This document shows, in pieces, positions 9,206 to 16,609 of a DNA stretch of 34,072 nucleotides. The position numbers and the translations under genes were made by a program. The DNA is from Prochlorococcus sp. AG-409-J19. GTDB taxonomy: Bacteria; Cyanobacteriota; Cyanobacteriia; PCC-6307; Cyanobiaceae. The DNA is taken from positions 1 through 34,072 of the forward strand of contig QCKC01000014.1 of assembly GCA_003215635.1 (NCBI GenBank). The letters are read 5' to 3'. The first letter of the stretch is position 1; every line of letters starts with the position of its first letter. The notes below the pieces were generated by a model. It was not told the DNA's origin, ran no database searches, and saw nothing but the letters and a program-made list of their open reading frames with translations.

Positions 9206-9620
9206 AACTTGGCTTGTCATGCCAATTAAGACTAGTTCCAAAATAGTCTTCAAACAAAACTAATGCGGCAATAGCATCAAGTTGTTCATCAGGAATAAGA
9301 ATACTTCTTGGCAAAATACTCTTCCAACCTTTAGGAGGCCAAAGGTCCCAATACCTTGCCCTGGCTCTAAATGTAGTCCCTCGTTCTTCAACGAGTTTAA
9401 CTAAAAAAAACTTAGAAAGAAGTTCCTTATAAAACTTACTAGATGTTCCATTACCCAATATAATCTGTTCAATATCTGACTCAGATTTCCAATCAAGAAT
9501 AACTTTCATTAAATTCTCTCTAGTAACAACTTTTCCATCCAGAACTATTCCCAAGTCTAAATCCGTCATTACAATTCCACACTTATAATAGCCTGGGTCT
9601 ACCGCAATATATCTTTTCAT
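9189..9620 (-). CDS. YqgF/RuvX-fold putative nuclease
   Basis: The 143 residues match the RNase H-like YqgF/RuvX fold in length and layout. The N-terminus YIAVDPGYYKCGIVMTD gives the first acidic residue (D8) on strand 1. VEERGTTFRAR (E78/E79) resembles the EERxTS motif, and EQLDAIAALVLFEDY gives the last acidic residue (D115). All three catalytic positions appear present. Family members process pre-16S rRNA or resolve Holliday junctions; which applies here cannot be told. The sequence diverges from canonical RuvX, so it may be the cyanobacterial resolvase-like paralog. It lies 5 bases after the DUF3084 gene and overlaps the DUF3146 stop. Confidence 0.7.
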   Translation of the reverse strand: MKRYIAVDPGYYKCGIVMTDLDLGIVLDGKVVTRENLMKVILDWKSESDIEQIILGNGTSSKFYKELLSKFFLVKLVEERGTTFRARARYWDLWPPKGWKSILPRSILIPDEQLDAIAALVLFEDYFGTSLNWHDKPSFKILL

Positions 9621-9625
9621 TTTAT

Positions 9626-10546
9626 CTATTCTACAAAAAGCAAATCTTTTTCTCTAACTCTAATAGCTATAGACACTTGATCTGCTGTAAAGGTGTTTCG
9701 CAATGCGAATGATTCCAAACTAACTTCCCCTTTCTTTCTATTTACAAGAGACTTGGCTAAAATATTAATTTCACTAGCATCAAACTGTAATCCTGTTCCA
9801 AGTGAACCTCGCCGCTTTGCCTCAGCAAACGTTGTTGCCAACAAAAGTTTAATCCGTTTACTTATTGATTCCAATGAAATTTCATTAGGCTGAAGAGTAG
9901 TTCTACCTAATACTTCCCCTTGCTTAAAAATAGTTCTACTAAGCCGAACTTCTGGGAAAGCATAAACAAACTTTTCCCCTGACAGGACATTTGCAGCAGA
10001 ACGAAGAGTTACGACCCAAGTTCCTTTCTTACTAATTATTTGTTCTAAACGATTTATATCATTGCGAGGAACAAGTAGTATCTGTTGATTTGGATTATCT
10101 CTTGGCCTAACTCTTCGATATGCTGACACATTTGCTTCTTGTAATAAGCGATCAATTACCTTCTTTGCTTGACTTGGTGTTTGGAGCCTAAGAGTTGCTG
10201 TAATAATTGATTCTCCTGTTCCTAATACAACATCCCCTCTTCTAAAAGCTATTAGATTACTTTCTAACTTCTGAAGTTCATTATCTGCTGATTTAATTCG
10301 TGTCTGTAATGCATCTAGTTCAAACAAACCAACCCTCAATTGTCTGCTCACTAACAGCATAAACCCCAAAGAAAGAGCACTAATCAAACTTCCGGTCAAA
10401 ACTGTAATCAATACGGCAGTCTTTTTTGGGCGAAGATTAAATATGGTAATTCTGGCTTTGCCAAGACGACTCCCAAGTCGATCTCCCAGAGTGGAAAGCA
10501 CGCCTCCCAAAATGAGCAAAATAAGAATCAGTGACCAACCCGTCAC
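9626..10546 (-). CDS. DUF3084 domain membrane protein
   Basis: The 306-residue protein starts with a hydrophobic segment (WSLILILLILGGVLSTL) and has a second helix at about residues 44-66 (AVLITVLTGSLISALSLGFML). A coiled-coil-like stretch follows (ALQTRIKSADNELQKLESNL, about residues 78-97), then a soluble domain. The phrase ITIFNLRPKKTAVLITVLTG is typical of DUF3084 proteins in cyanobacteria, whose function is unknown. Two membrane helices plus a coiled coil suggest a membrane-anchored structural or scaffold role, but that is inference. It sits between ntcA and the YqgF-like gene on the same strand. Confidence 0.78.
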   Translation of the reverse strand: MTGWSLILILLILGGVLSTLGDRLGSRLGKARITIFNLRPKKTAVLITVLTGSLISALSLGFMLLVSRQLRVGLFELDALQTRIKSADNELQKLESNLIAFRRGDVVLGTGESIITATLRLQTPSQAKKVIDRLLQEANVSAYRRVRPRDNPNQQILLVPRNDINRLEQIISKKGTWVVTLRSAANVLSGEKFVYAFPEVRLSRTIFKQGEVLGRTTLQPNEISLESISKRIKLLLATTFAEAKRRGSLGTGLQFDASEINILAKSLVNRKKGEVSLESFALRNTFTADQVSIAIRVREKDLLFVE

Positions 10547-10604
10547 ATCAAATTGAAAGATGGATCAAAACTCTGACATACGGTGGGCCAATGAAAGGAA
10601 CAAA

Positions 10605-11339
10605 TCAACTAAAACGTTTAGACAAAACTATTGGATCAAGCACAGTAATTTTCTTTCGATCTATTTGCACAAGCCCAGAATTTTTCAATTCGCCTAGCAA
10701 ACGTGTAATCGTCACTCTAGTTGAACCTATTGCCTCAGCAATAGATTGATGAGACAGCCTTAAATCAATTGTTATCCCTTTTTCTCCTGGGACTCCAAAA
10801 TCCCTACACAAAACCAATAAAAAACTTACCAGGCGGGATGACATATCTCTATGTGTCAGTGTTTCAATCATTGTTTCCGTCTGCAAAATTCTGCTTGATA
10901 GTCCCTGTAGCAACAACAAACCCACCTGTGGATCATTTTCAATAGCCTGCCTAACAGAAGCGGCTGGGGCTGTGATCATGTCTACTCTGGTAAAGGCTAC
11001 CGCGTGATAAAAACGATCTGATCGATGTCCCGTCAAAAGTGATAAGACACCAAAAAGACTATTTTCTCGCAGCATCGCAACTGTAATCTCTTCCCCAGAC
11101 TCATAGACTCTTGATAATCGAACTGCTCCGCGTTTAATTAAATAGACCCTTTCTGCAGGGTCTCCGGGGAAAAAAATTGTTTTTGCCCTATCTATCAACT
11201 CAGTATTTGACCCATCAAGAGAGCTAATAACATCAACCAGAGTTCTATTGTCTAAGAAAGGATTATTTTGGGCAGAGGCGTCTGAAGGCACCATTCCCTG
11301 AGGAGCATATCTACTGAAACCTCGAGTAGCGCCGTTCAT
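10605..11339 (-). CDS. ntcA: Global nitrogen regulator NtcA
   Basis: NtcA is the CRP-family activator of nitrogen-assimilation genes in cyanobacteria. It responds to 2-oxoglutarate and is coactivated by PipX. The 244 residues show the N-terminal effector domain with a beta-roll ([19 protein letters not shown]) and a long dimerisation helix. A C-terminal helix-turn-helix lies at about residues 195-220 ([20 protein letters not shown]), with the recognition helix virtually as in known NtcA. The first 25 residues are extended and Ala/Ser-rich. A near-consensus NtcA box lies about 50 bases upstream, consistent with autoregulation. Confidence 0.97.
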   Translation of the reverse strand: MNGATRGFSRYAPQGMVPSDASAQNNPFLDNRTLVDVISSLDGSNTELIDRAKTIFFPGDPAERVYLIKRGAVRLSRVYESGEEITVAMLRENSLFGVLSLLTGHRSDRFYHAVAFTRVDMITAPAASVRQAIENDPQVGLLLLQGLSSRILQTETMIETLTHRDMSSRLVSFLLVLCRDFGVPGEKGITIDLRLSHQSIAEAIGSTRVTITRLLGELKNSGLVQIDRKKITVLDPIVLSKRFS

Positions 11340-11387
11340 GTTTCAAAGACGATTTCAGGAAGATATCTATGAGAGTCAAATGATCGT

Positions 11388-11401
11388 GTATCAACAAAGA
11401 C
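11388..11401 (-). promoter_or_regulatory. NtcA-box-like site upstream of ntcA
   Basis: On the minus strand this reads GTC-N8-TAC, matching the NtcA consensus GTA-N8-TAC at five of six fixed bases. A possible -10 element (TAGATA, 11364-11369) lies 18 bases further on, slightly closer than the usual 22 or so. ntcA autoregulation is established in other cyanobacteria; here it is inferred. Confidence 0.4.
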
Positions 11402-11412
11402 CTTTTTTCGAG

Positions 11413-12141
11413 TTAGTCGATTAAAGCCTCGAGCTGTCCATCATGAAGTCTACCGATACCCTCCTCCGCCATATCGAGCATTTCATTTAATTGCTTACGG
11501 TTAAAGGGTGCCTTTTCAGAAGTGCCTTGCACTTCCAAAATCCTTCCTGCAGTGGACATAACAACATTAAGATCAACATCAACCCGTGAATCTTCGTTGT
11601 AATTCAAATCAAGCAGAGGACAACCCTCAATCAAGCCAACAGATACTGCAGCAACCTGACCCTTTAAAGGGTCTTGAGTTAAGCAACCTTTGTCAACCAA
11701 TAAATTGCAAGCTCTTTTGAGTGCAATCCAACTCCCAGTAATTGCAGCTGTTCTGGTTCCAGCATCAGCCTGAATAACGTCACAATCAACCAAAAGAGTC
11801 CTTTCTCCAAGTAAGTCCATATCCATCATCGAACGAAGACTGCGTCCTATAAGCCGCTGAATCTCTTGAGTGCGTCCAGAAAGCTTTAAAAATTCTCTTT
11901 GCTGTCTTTGAGGGGTTGAGCCAGGCAGTAATCGATATTCCGCACTCAACCAACCTTTCCCATGTCCTGCTCGCCATCTAGGGACTCCCTCCTCAATACA
12001 TACACTGCAAATCACAGCAGTACTTCCTGTTCGAACCGTTAACGAGCTCAAGGAGAATCCCATCGGATCCCACTCAACCTGAAAAGTTCTCAACTCATTA
12101 GGTAAACGTCCATCTGAACGGGGATTAATGGAATTAACCAA
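11413..12141 (-). CDS. rph: Ribonuclease PH
   Basis: RNase PH is a phosphorolytic 3'-5' exoribonuclease that trims tRNA 3' ends. The 242 residues match the family. Motifs are NPRSDGRLPNELR at the N-terminus, GWLSAEYRLLPGSTPQR, GRTQEIQRLIGRSLR and DADAGTRTA-like ADAGTRTAAITGSWIAL, which contribute phosphate and RNA binding. The N-terminus begins MVNSINPRSDGR; the ATG fits. It is divergently oriented to the CobO-like gene, with dyad-rich sequence between them. Confidence 0.96.
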   Translation of the reverse strand: MVNSINPRSDGRLPNELRTFQVEWDPMGFSLSSLTVRTGSTAVICSVCIEEGVPRWRAGHGKGWLSAEYRLLPGSTPQRQQREFLKLSGRTQEIQRLIGRSLRSMMDMDLLGERTLLVDCDVIQADAGTRTAAITGSWIALKRACNLLVDKGCLTQDPLKGQVAAVSVGLIEGCPLLDLNYNEDSRVDVDLNVVMSTAGRILEVQGTSEKAPFNRKQLNEMLDMAEEGIGRLHDGQLEALID

Positions 12142-12189
12142 TTCAAGCTCCTGTAAAAAAGATAAAAAACAGCCAGCTTATTAGGCACT

Positions 12190-12205
12190 ACACTATGGAT
12201 AGTGT
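12190..12205. promoter_or_regulatory. Dyad ACACTAT-GG-ATAGTGT between divergent rph and CobO-like genes
   Basis: Two exact 7-base arms are separated by two bases. The site lies 49 bases from the rph start and 68 bases from the CobO-like start. The two-base spacer fits a protein-binding operator better than an RNA hairpin. No binding protein can be named. Confidence 0.4.
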
Positions 12206-12216
12206 CAAGATAGACA

Positions 12217-12244
12217 TGGAACTCGCCTAAGCCGCTAGGTTCCA
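12217..12244 (+). promoter_or_regulatory. Bulged hairpin in the CobO-like gene leader
   Basis: TGGAA pairs with TTCCA and CCTA with TAGG, giving nine pairs around a six-base loop with a four-base bulge (CTCG) on the left arm. It ends 28 bases before the chosen start at 12273. It may be a leader structure; function is unknown. Confidence 0.35.
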
Positions 12245-12272
12245 AAACATGATCCCTGGCCTTGGAGAATTT

Positions 12273-12917
12273 ATGACTACAAGCATGAGTCTTGAAAATC
12301 TCCAAACAAATCAAAGCACGAACCAGCGGAATGAAAAAGCAAGATCTCATCCACATCTGCAATCAGTACCTCTAATTCCCGATCGATATTCATCTCCTCT
12401 TCAAGTTGTAGTTACCGATGGCAGATTCCAAGTTCATACTGCCCCTTACAGAGGAAGTTTCTCTGGAGTCTTATGTGAATCCCTTAGGTCAGCTGGGTTA
12501 GGCAGCAGAGTCATGATTGCTCAATTCCTTAAAGGAGGAGTGCAGCAAGGTCCAAGAAATGTGATTCGCCTTTGCGGAGGATTGGAATGGCTAAGGCCAG
12601 ATTTAGAAATCTGTCTTGAAGAGCCCCTTAAAGAAAAGAAGTCGGATCAGGACGAAACTAATTTTGATACCGAATTAATTGCAGTAAAAGAGGTTTGGCA
12701 AGCTTGTCGAGCCAAATTACTTGAAAACACTATCGATCAATTGGTTCTTGACGAGTTGGGTTTAGCGATAGCTTGGGGCTATCTAGATGAAAAAGAAGTA
12801 ATTTCTACACTCGAACAGAGACCCGCAACAATAGATGTCATTGTGACTGGTCCTTCTATCCCAACTCCTTTAATGTCCATGGCTGATCAAGTTACCGAAT
12901 TACGAAGTGGCTTCTAA
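12273..12917 (+). CDS. CobO/BtuR-like P-loop-fold protein with a lost Walker A motif
   Basis: The 214 residues follow the layout of ATP:cob(I)alamin adenosyltransferases of the CobO/BtuR type. Matching parts are LRSAGLGSRVMIAQFLKGG (about residues 71-89), a Walker B-like QLVLDELGLAIAWGYLD (156-172), and VIVTGPSIPTPLMSMADQVTEL at the end. The expected nucleotide loop GNGKGKTT is replaced by APYRGSFS at residues 57-64, so the lysine and threonine that hold ATP are absent. It is therefore unlikely to be a normal adenosyltransferase. I chose the ATG at 12273 because GGAG precedes it; an in-frame ATG at 12249 is possible. Its TAA overlaps the dcd ATG, implying translational coupling. Confidence 0.75.
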   Translation: MTTSMSLENLQTNQSTNQRNEKARSHPHLQSVPLIPDRYSSPLQVVVTDGRFQVHTAPYRGSFSGVLCESLRSAGLGSRVMIAQFLKGGVQQGPRNVIRLCGGLEWLRPDLEICLEEPLKEKKSDQDETNFDTELIAVKEVWQACRAKLLENTIDQLVLDELGLAIAWGYLDEKEVISTLEQRPATIDVIVTGPSIPTPLMSMADQVTELRSGF

Positions 12918-13510
12918 TGCTTAAAAACGACCGATGGATAAGTGAACAAGCTGAGGCTGGGATGCTTGTCCCCTTTCAAAAGTCTCTAGTACGTCATCTC
13001 GATCCAAAAACAAAAAACACCCCAGTACTTAGTTTTGGTTGTTCTTCATATGGATATGACCTAAGACTTTCTTCGAATGAATTTCTTATTTTCCGTCATG
13101 TCCCAGGGACAGTAATGAATCCTAAACAATTCAATCCTGCGAACCTGGAAAACACACCATTGCATAATGATAAATATGGACATTATTTCATTTTACCTGC
13201 GCACTCATACGGACTCGGAGTTGCCTTAGAAAAAATGCAAGTCCCACCTAATATTACTGTTATTTGCCTAGGGAAAAGCACCTATGCGAGATTAGGAATC
13301 ATAGTTAATACAACCCCTGCAGAAGCTGGCTGGGAGGGACATCTTACTCTAGAATTTAGCAATAGCTCTGGTGCAGATTGTAGAATATATGCCAACGAAG
13401 GTATCTGCCAACTTTTGTTTTTTGAAGGTGACCAATGCGAAACAACTTATGAAGATCGCAAAGGCAAATACCAACATCAACCAGAAAGAGTAACTTTAGC
13501 TAAGATTTAG
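12917..13510 (+). CDS. dcd: dCTP deaminase
   Basis: The enzyme deaminates dCTP to dUTP, the main source of dUMP for thymidylate. The 197 residues include SFGCSSYGYDLRLS near the N-terminus, GKSTYARLGIIVNTTPAEAG with the catalytic glutamate region, and WEGHLTLEFSNSS, typical of the trimeric dUTPase/dCTP deaminase fold. Its ATG overlaps the stop of the CobO-like gene (TAATG). thyX, which uses dUMP, begins 86 bases downstream on the same strand, so the pair forms a coherent pyrimidine deoxynucleotide module. A bifunctional dCTP deaminase-dUTPase cannot be excluded. Confidence 0.94.
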   Translation: MLKNDRWISEQAEAGMLVPFQKSLVRHLDPKTKNTPVLSFGCSSYGYDLRLSSNEFLIFRHVPGTVMNPKQFNPANLENTPLHNDKYGHYFILPAHSYGLGVALEKMQVPPNITVICLGKSTYARLGIIVNTTPAEAGWEGHLTLEFSNSSGADCRIYANEGICQLLFFEGDQCETTYEDRKGKYQHQPERVTLAKI

Positions 13511-13596
13511 TCAGCAAAGTAAATAACATTCTTTGAAAAAGAGAATATATATGAAAATGATATACAATTAAATTAGTGTAATTGATTGCAGGACAA

Positions 13597-14235
13597 ATGA
13601 ACCAAGTTGAATTAGTAACCTCGACACCTAACGCAGAGAAATCAATGGCTTATATAGCAAGAGTTAGCAATCCAAAAAATCAAACGAATAGTGATTTCAA
13701 TGGCTTATTAAGATATTGCATCAAAAATCAGCATTGGAGTGTTTTCGAACAGGCATATATGACACTGCAGGTAGAAACGAATAGAGCAATAGCAGCACAA
13801 ATCCTCAGACATAGATCTTTTACCTTCCAAGAATTCTCTCAAAGATATGCTGATAGCACACAATTAGGTGATATTCCCCTGCCAGAATTAAGGCGTCAAG
13901 ATAGTAAAAATAGGCAAAATTCAATTAAAGACTTAGATATTAATACTATAAATAAATTTAATAAAAAGATCTCAAACCTGTTCTTACAATCCACTGAACT
14001 ATACGAAGAAATGCTAAGGGAAGGGGTAGCAAAAGAATGCGCAAGATTTGTATTGCCATTGGCAACTCCAACAAGAATCTATATGACAGGTTCCTGTAGA
14101 TCTTGGATTCACTATATAAGCCTTAGATCTGGTCACGGCACACAAAAAGAGCATATGGATATAGCAAACAAATGCAAAAAGATTTTTTGCATCGAATATC
14201 CTTCTGTTTCGGCTGCACTTGAATGGAAACTCTAG
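13597..14235 (+). CDS. thyX: Flavin-dependent thymidylate synthase
   Basis: ThyX makes dTMP from dUMP using methylene-tetrahydrofolate, FAD and NADPH. The signature RHRx7S is present as RHRSFTFQEFS at residues 71-81. The C-terminal part RSWIHYISLRSGHGTQKEH fits the substrate-binding region. The ATG at 13597 has AGGA five to eight bases upstream and gives 212 residues; a TTG at 13582 is an alternative. A Lys/Asn/Ile-rich insert (about residues 98-125) looks variable. It follows dcd and converges with the thioredoxin-like gene. Confidence 0.95.
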   Translation: MNQVELVTSTPNAEKSMAYIARVSNPKNQTNSDFNGLLRYCIKNQHWSVFEQAYMTLQVETNRAIAAQILRHRSFTFQEFSQRYADSTQLGDIPLPELRRQDSKNRQNSIKDLDINTINKFNKKISNLFLQSTELYEEMLREGVAKECARFVLPLATPTRIYMTGSCRSWIHYISLRSGHGTQKEHMDIANKCKKIFCIEYPSVSAALEWKL

Positions 14236-14276
14236 AAAAATACTTTATTATAAATAAGTCAAGATTCTAGTCTATA

Positions 14277-14786
14277 CTATAAAGAATTTATTTTACTCGC
14301 ATCACCTACTCCAGAATAATCAGGAATATCTTGCTCTTTAATTAAAGCATTAGTAATACTTTCTAATTGCTCAAGGGAACGTGACCCCAAAGATCGACCT
14401 TTCAGCGTCCCTTGAGAATTAAAGAAATTCAACTGAGGTATTCCAGTTACTTCATAAAAATCAACAAGATCCTGCCATTTTTGATTGTCAACGTTCAAGA
14501 AAACGAAATTCAATGATTCCGAACTTTTCTCTTCTAGAGTGATCATCGCAGGTGCCATCTCTCTACAGACCTCACACCAGTCAGCATAAAATTCGATAAT
14601 CGTTGGCTTACCATTAGCAAGAGCGATTTCTGGCTGGAGTGAACCACGCGCCAAATTCTCTAATGATGATTCAGAGTTAATACCTACTCTGACAAAGTTA
14701 AGCACAAGAGCAAGAAATAATGCAAACAAAAGCAGGAGATATTTCTGCCAGTTTTCAAATTTTTGATTTTCTGAAATTTTGTTCAT
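14277..14786 (-). CDS. txlA: Membrane-anchored thioredoxin-like protein (TxlA/HCF164 type)
   Basis: The 169 residues comprise an N-terminal helix (YLLLLFALFLALVLNFVRVG, about residues 16-35) and a thioredoxin domain with the active site FYADWCEVCREMAP (residues about 66-79). GIPQLNFFNSQG carries the cis-proline segment. This layout matches cyanobacterial TxlA and plant HCF164, which reduce cytochrome c maturation components or other thylakoid-lumen targets. The cysteine pair is intact. The assignment to TxlA rather than another tethered thioredoxin rests on overall architecture. A 239-base spacer separates it from trmB upstream. Confidence 0.82.
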   Translation of the reverse strand: MNKISENQKFENWQKYLLLLFALFLALVLNFVRVGINSESSLENLARGSLQPEIALANGKPTIIEFYADWCEVCREMAPAMITLEEKSSESLNFVFLNVDNQKWQDLVDFYEVTGIPQLNFFNSQGTLKGRSLGSRSLEQLESITNALIKEQDIPDYSGVGDASKINSL

Positions 14787-15025
14787 AAATGCGAGTTAAA
14801 TTGGCAGTCTTTATAAAACCGCCTGTATTCGTTGGATTTGAGAAAAGAACTACTCCAATAGTAATATAAATGAATATATTGCCAAGCAATTTTACAGGAT
14901 AAATGCGAGTGTATGGACATCCTCTTGAAAGAGAAATACAACAACTTTGAAAATAGCTAAAAGTTTTTTTACTCTAAGGTTAATTACTGTAGCTAATACA
15001 TACTATTTTTCGTATATTCCTATTG

Positions 15026-15709
15026 TCAATGCTCAATTTTCAACCAAGCATCCTCAAGAAATGAGATCGATGGAGTAGGTCGAGAATTCCTTAAACCCAG
15101 AAAACGGTATATCTTTAGTCTTTTCCGAATTGCATAAAGCTCTCTTTCTGTTCTCACAGGGAATGGATTCTCCCTAGATAAAGAATCAGGATTAATATCG
15201 CAGTTATCGAAACACTCGCTAAAGTTAATTAAATTGACCATAGATTCCATCAATGATTGAATATCAGTTTGTATAAAAAGTTTAGAGCCCTCAGGCATTG
15301 AAGAAGCAATAGCGGTAAGCAAGGAAGGTTGAAGAATTCTCCTCTTTCGATGTCGCCTTTTAAACCAAGGATCAGGAAATTGAATAGATACAACATCCAA
15401 CTGTTTCTCTTCCAGTAAGGACAACCACTGATAAAGACTCACATTAGCGTTGCAAAATAAAAATTTAAGGTTATCTATCTCTAATTGATTTCTTTCTCGT
15501 TCTGCTGCAGAAACAAGAGCTTGGCGAATCTCTATTCCTAAATGATTTATCTCTGGCTGCAAACGAGACAAGTCAATAAGAAATTTTCCCCTAGCAGAGC
15601 CTAAATCCAAATGAATTGGCAAGTCCTGATACTTAAATAATCTGTTTAGAGGAGGAAGCTCCTGCCGAACCTGAAAGAAACTACTTAGGGGATTAACGTG
15701 CTGTCGCAA
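15026..15709 (-). CDS. trmB: tRNA (guanine-N7-)-methyltransferase
   Basis: TrmB methylates G46 of tRNA with S-adenosylmethionine. The 227 residues show the SAM loop LDLGSARGKFLIDLS near residue 35 and GIEIRQALVSAAERERNQL. The diagnostic QFPDPWFKRRHRKRRI lies near residue 110, with the family's PDPWxKxRHxKRR motif. The C-terminus ends with an acidic TERELYAIRKRLKIYR segment seen in cyanobacterial forms. The gene sits alone between the txlA-like gene and the DUF3177 gene, the latter divergent. Confidence 0.93.
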   Translation of the reverse strand: MRQHVNPLSSFFQVRQELPPLNRLFKYQDLPIHLDLGSARGKFLIDLSRLQPEINHLGIEIRQALVSAAERERNQLEIDNLKFLFCNANVSLYQWLSLLEEKQLDVVSIQFPDPWFKRRHRKRRILQPSLLTAIASSMPEGSKLFIQTDIQSLMESMVNLINFSECFDNCDINPDSLSRENPFPVRTERELYAIRKRLKIYRFLGLRNSRPTPSISFLEDAWLKIEH

Positions 15710-15948
15710 GTTTTAAAACCATAGAAATTTCCTTAATATTGCTCTTTAGTATGGATATGCTCAAACAAGCTTTATATCCGTTGACAAATTCTGACTCAAT
15801 AATAATAGGCTATATTTTTGTTCAATCATCAAATGTTCTTAACCGCATAAGGCGAAGTACTCTTATAAGATTCATCTTCATCTTATAAAAATAATGATGA
15901 CTTAGATACATAAATCATTAATAATGATATATACCAGAAAATTTCAAA

Positions 15949-16560
15949 ATGATTGACTTATCTTACCGCTCTCTAATTTGGCTCACTTACAGAATGGCTG
16001 CTGGCTTTGCACTAGGTCTTCCATTAGTACTTCTAACATGGTCATGGATAAAAAAGGCTACTTCCATGAGGAGATTATTAACAATATATTGGAAAATAGC
16101 CAGTCTAATGGCAATAAGTATTCTGCTATTAACAGATCAACGTCCTATTGGGTATATTCTTTTTTTTATTGCACCAATACTTATGGTGGGATCACTTTGG
16201 TTCTGGATAGATTTAAATGAAGAGCTTTCCGATCTACCTCCCTGGCGTCCATTACCTTTAACAATTCGAATATGGCGTTGGACTATTACTATATTTGGAT
16301 TTTTTGCTTCAGGATTAAATTTACTAAGTTTAAATTGTATTAGTCAAAATAAAGAAGGAATTTGCACATCTTGGCTTGAGCCTCCAAGAAATTTACATTT
16401 AGCTCTAGAAAAAGTGTTCGGGTTCTTATTTGGTGCAAATTGGACTGAACCATTAGCAGCATTTGTTGGATATGCTGCATTAATTGCATATTTAATTGGC
16501 ATATTCCAATGGATTATAATTAGGCTTCCTAAGCAAGGCCGAATTGCGGGAGAATTTTAA
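15949..16560 (+). CDS. DUF3177 family membrane protein
   Basis: The 203-residue protein is almost entirely hydrophobic, with about five transmembrane segments, for example MAAGFALGLPLVLLTWSW, KIASLMAISILLLTD and GYILFFIAPILMVGSLWFW. The sequence SDLPPWRPLPLTIRIWRW between helices and the C-terminal FVGYAALIAYLIGIFQWI fit my recollection of DUF3177, a cyanobacterial family without known function. The 239-base region upstream has repeated TCTTATAA and AATAATGAT motifs. It converges on ileS across a strong hairpin. Confidence 0.75.
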   Translation: MIDLSYRSLIWLTYRMAAGFALGLPLVLLTWSWIKKATSMRRLLTIYWKIASLMAISILLLTDQRPIGYILFFIAPILMVGSLWFWIDLNEELSDLPPWRPLPLTIRIWRWTITIFGFFASGLNLLSLNCISQNKEGICTSWLEPPRNLHLALEKVFGFLFGANWTEPLAAFVGYAALIAYLIGIFQWIIIRLPKQGRIAGEF

Positions 16561-16582
16561 GTTTATAAAAATTACCATCAGA

Positions 16583-16607
16583 TTGTCTGAAAAAGATTTT
16601 CAGACAA
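16583..16607. terminator. Hairpin between convergent DUF3177 gene and ileS
   Basis: TTGTCTGAAAA and TTTTCAGACAA form a perfect 11-bp stem around AGA. The hairpin lies 22 bases past the DUF3177 stop and 2 bases past the ileS stop on the other strand, which fits a bidirectional terminator. The A/T-rich upper stem supplies the only U-rich stretch. Confidence 0.65.
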
Positions 16608-16609
16608 AA

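Noticed and set aside
15861..15940. Repeated TCTTATAA and AATAATGAT motifs upstream of the DUF3177 gene
   Set aside because: The arms are short and the region is AT-rich low complexity; no clear operator or hairpin function follows.
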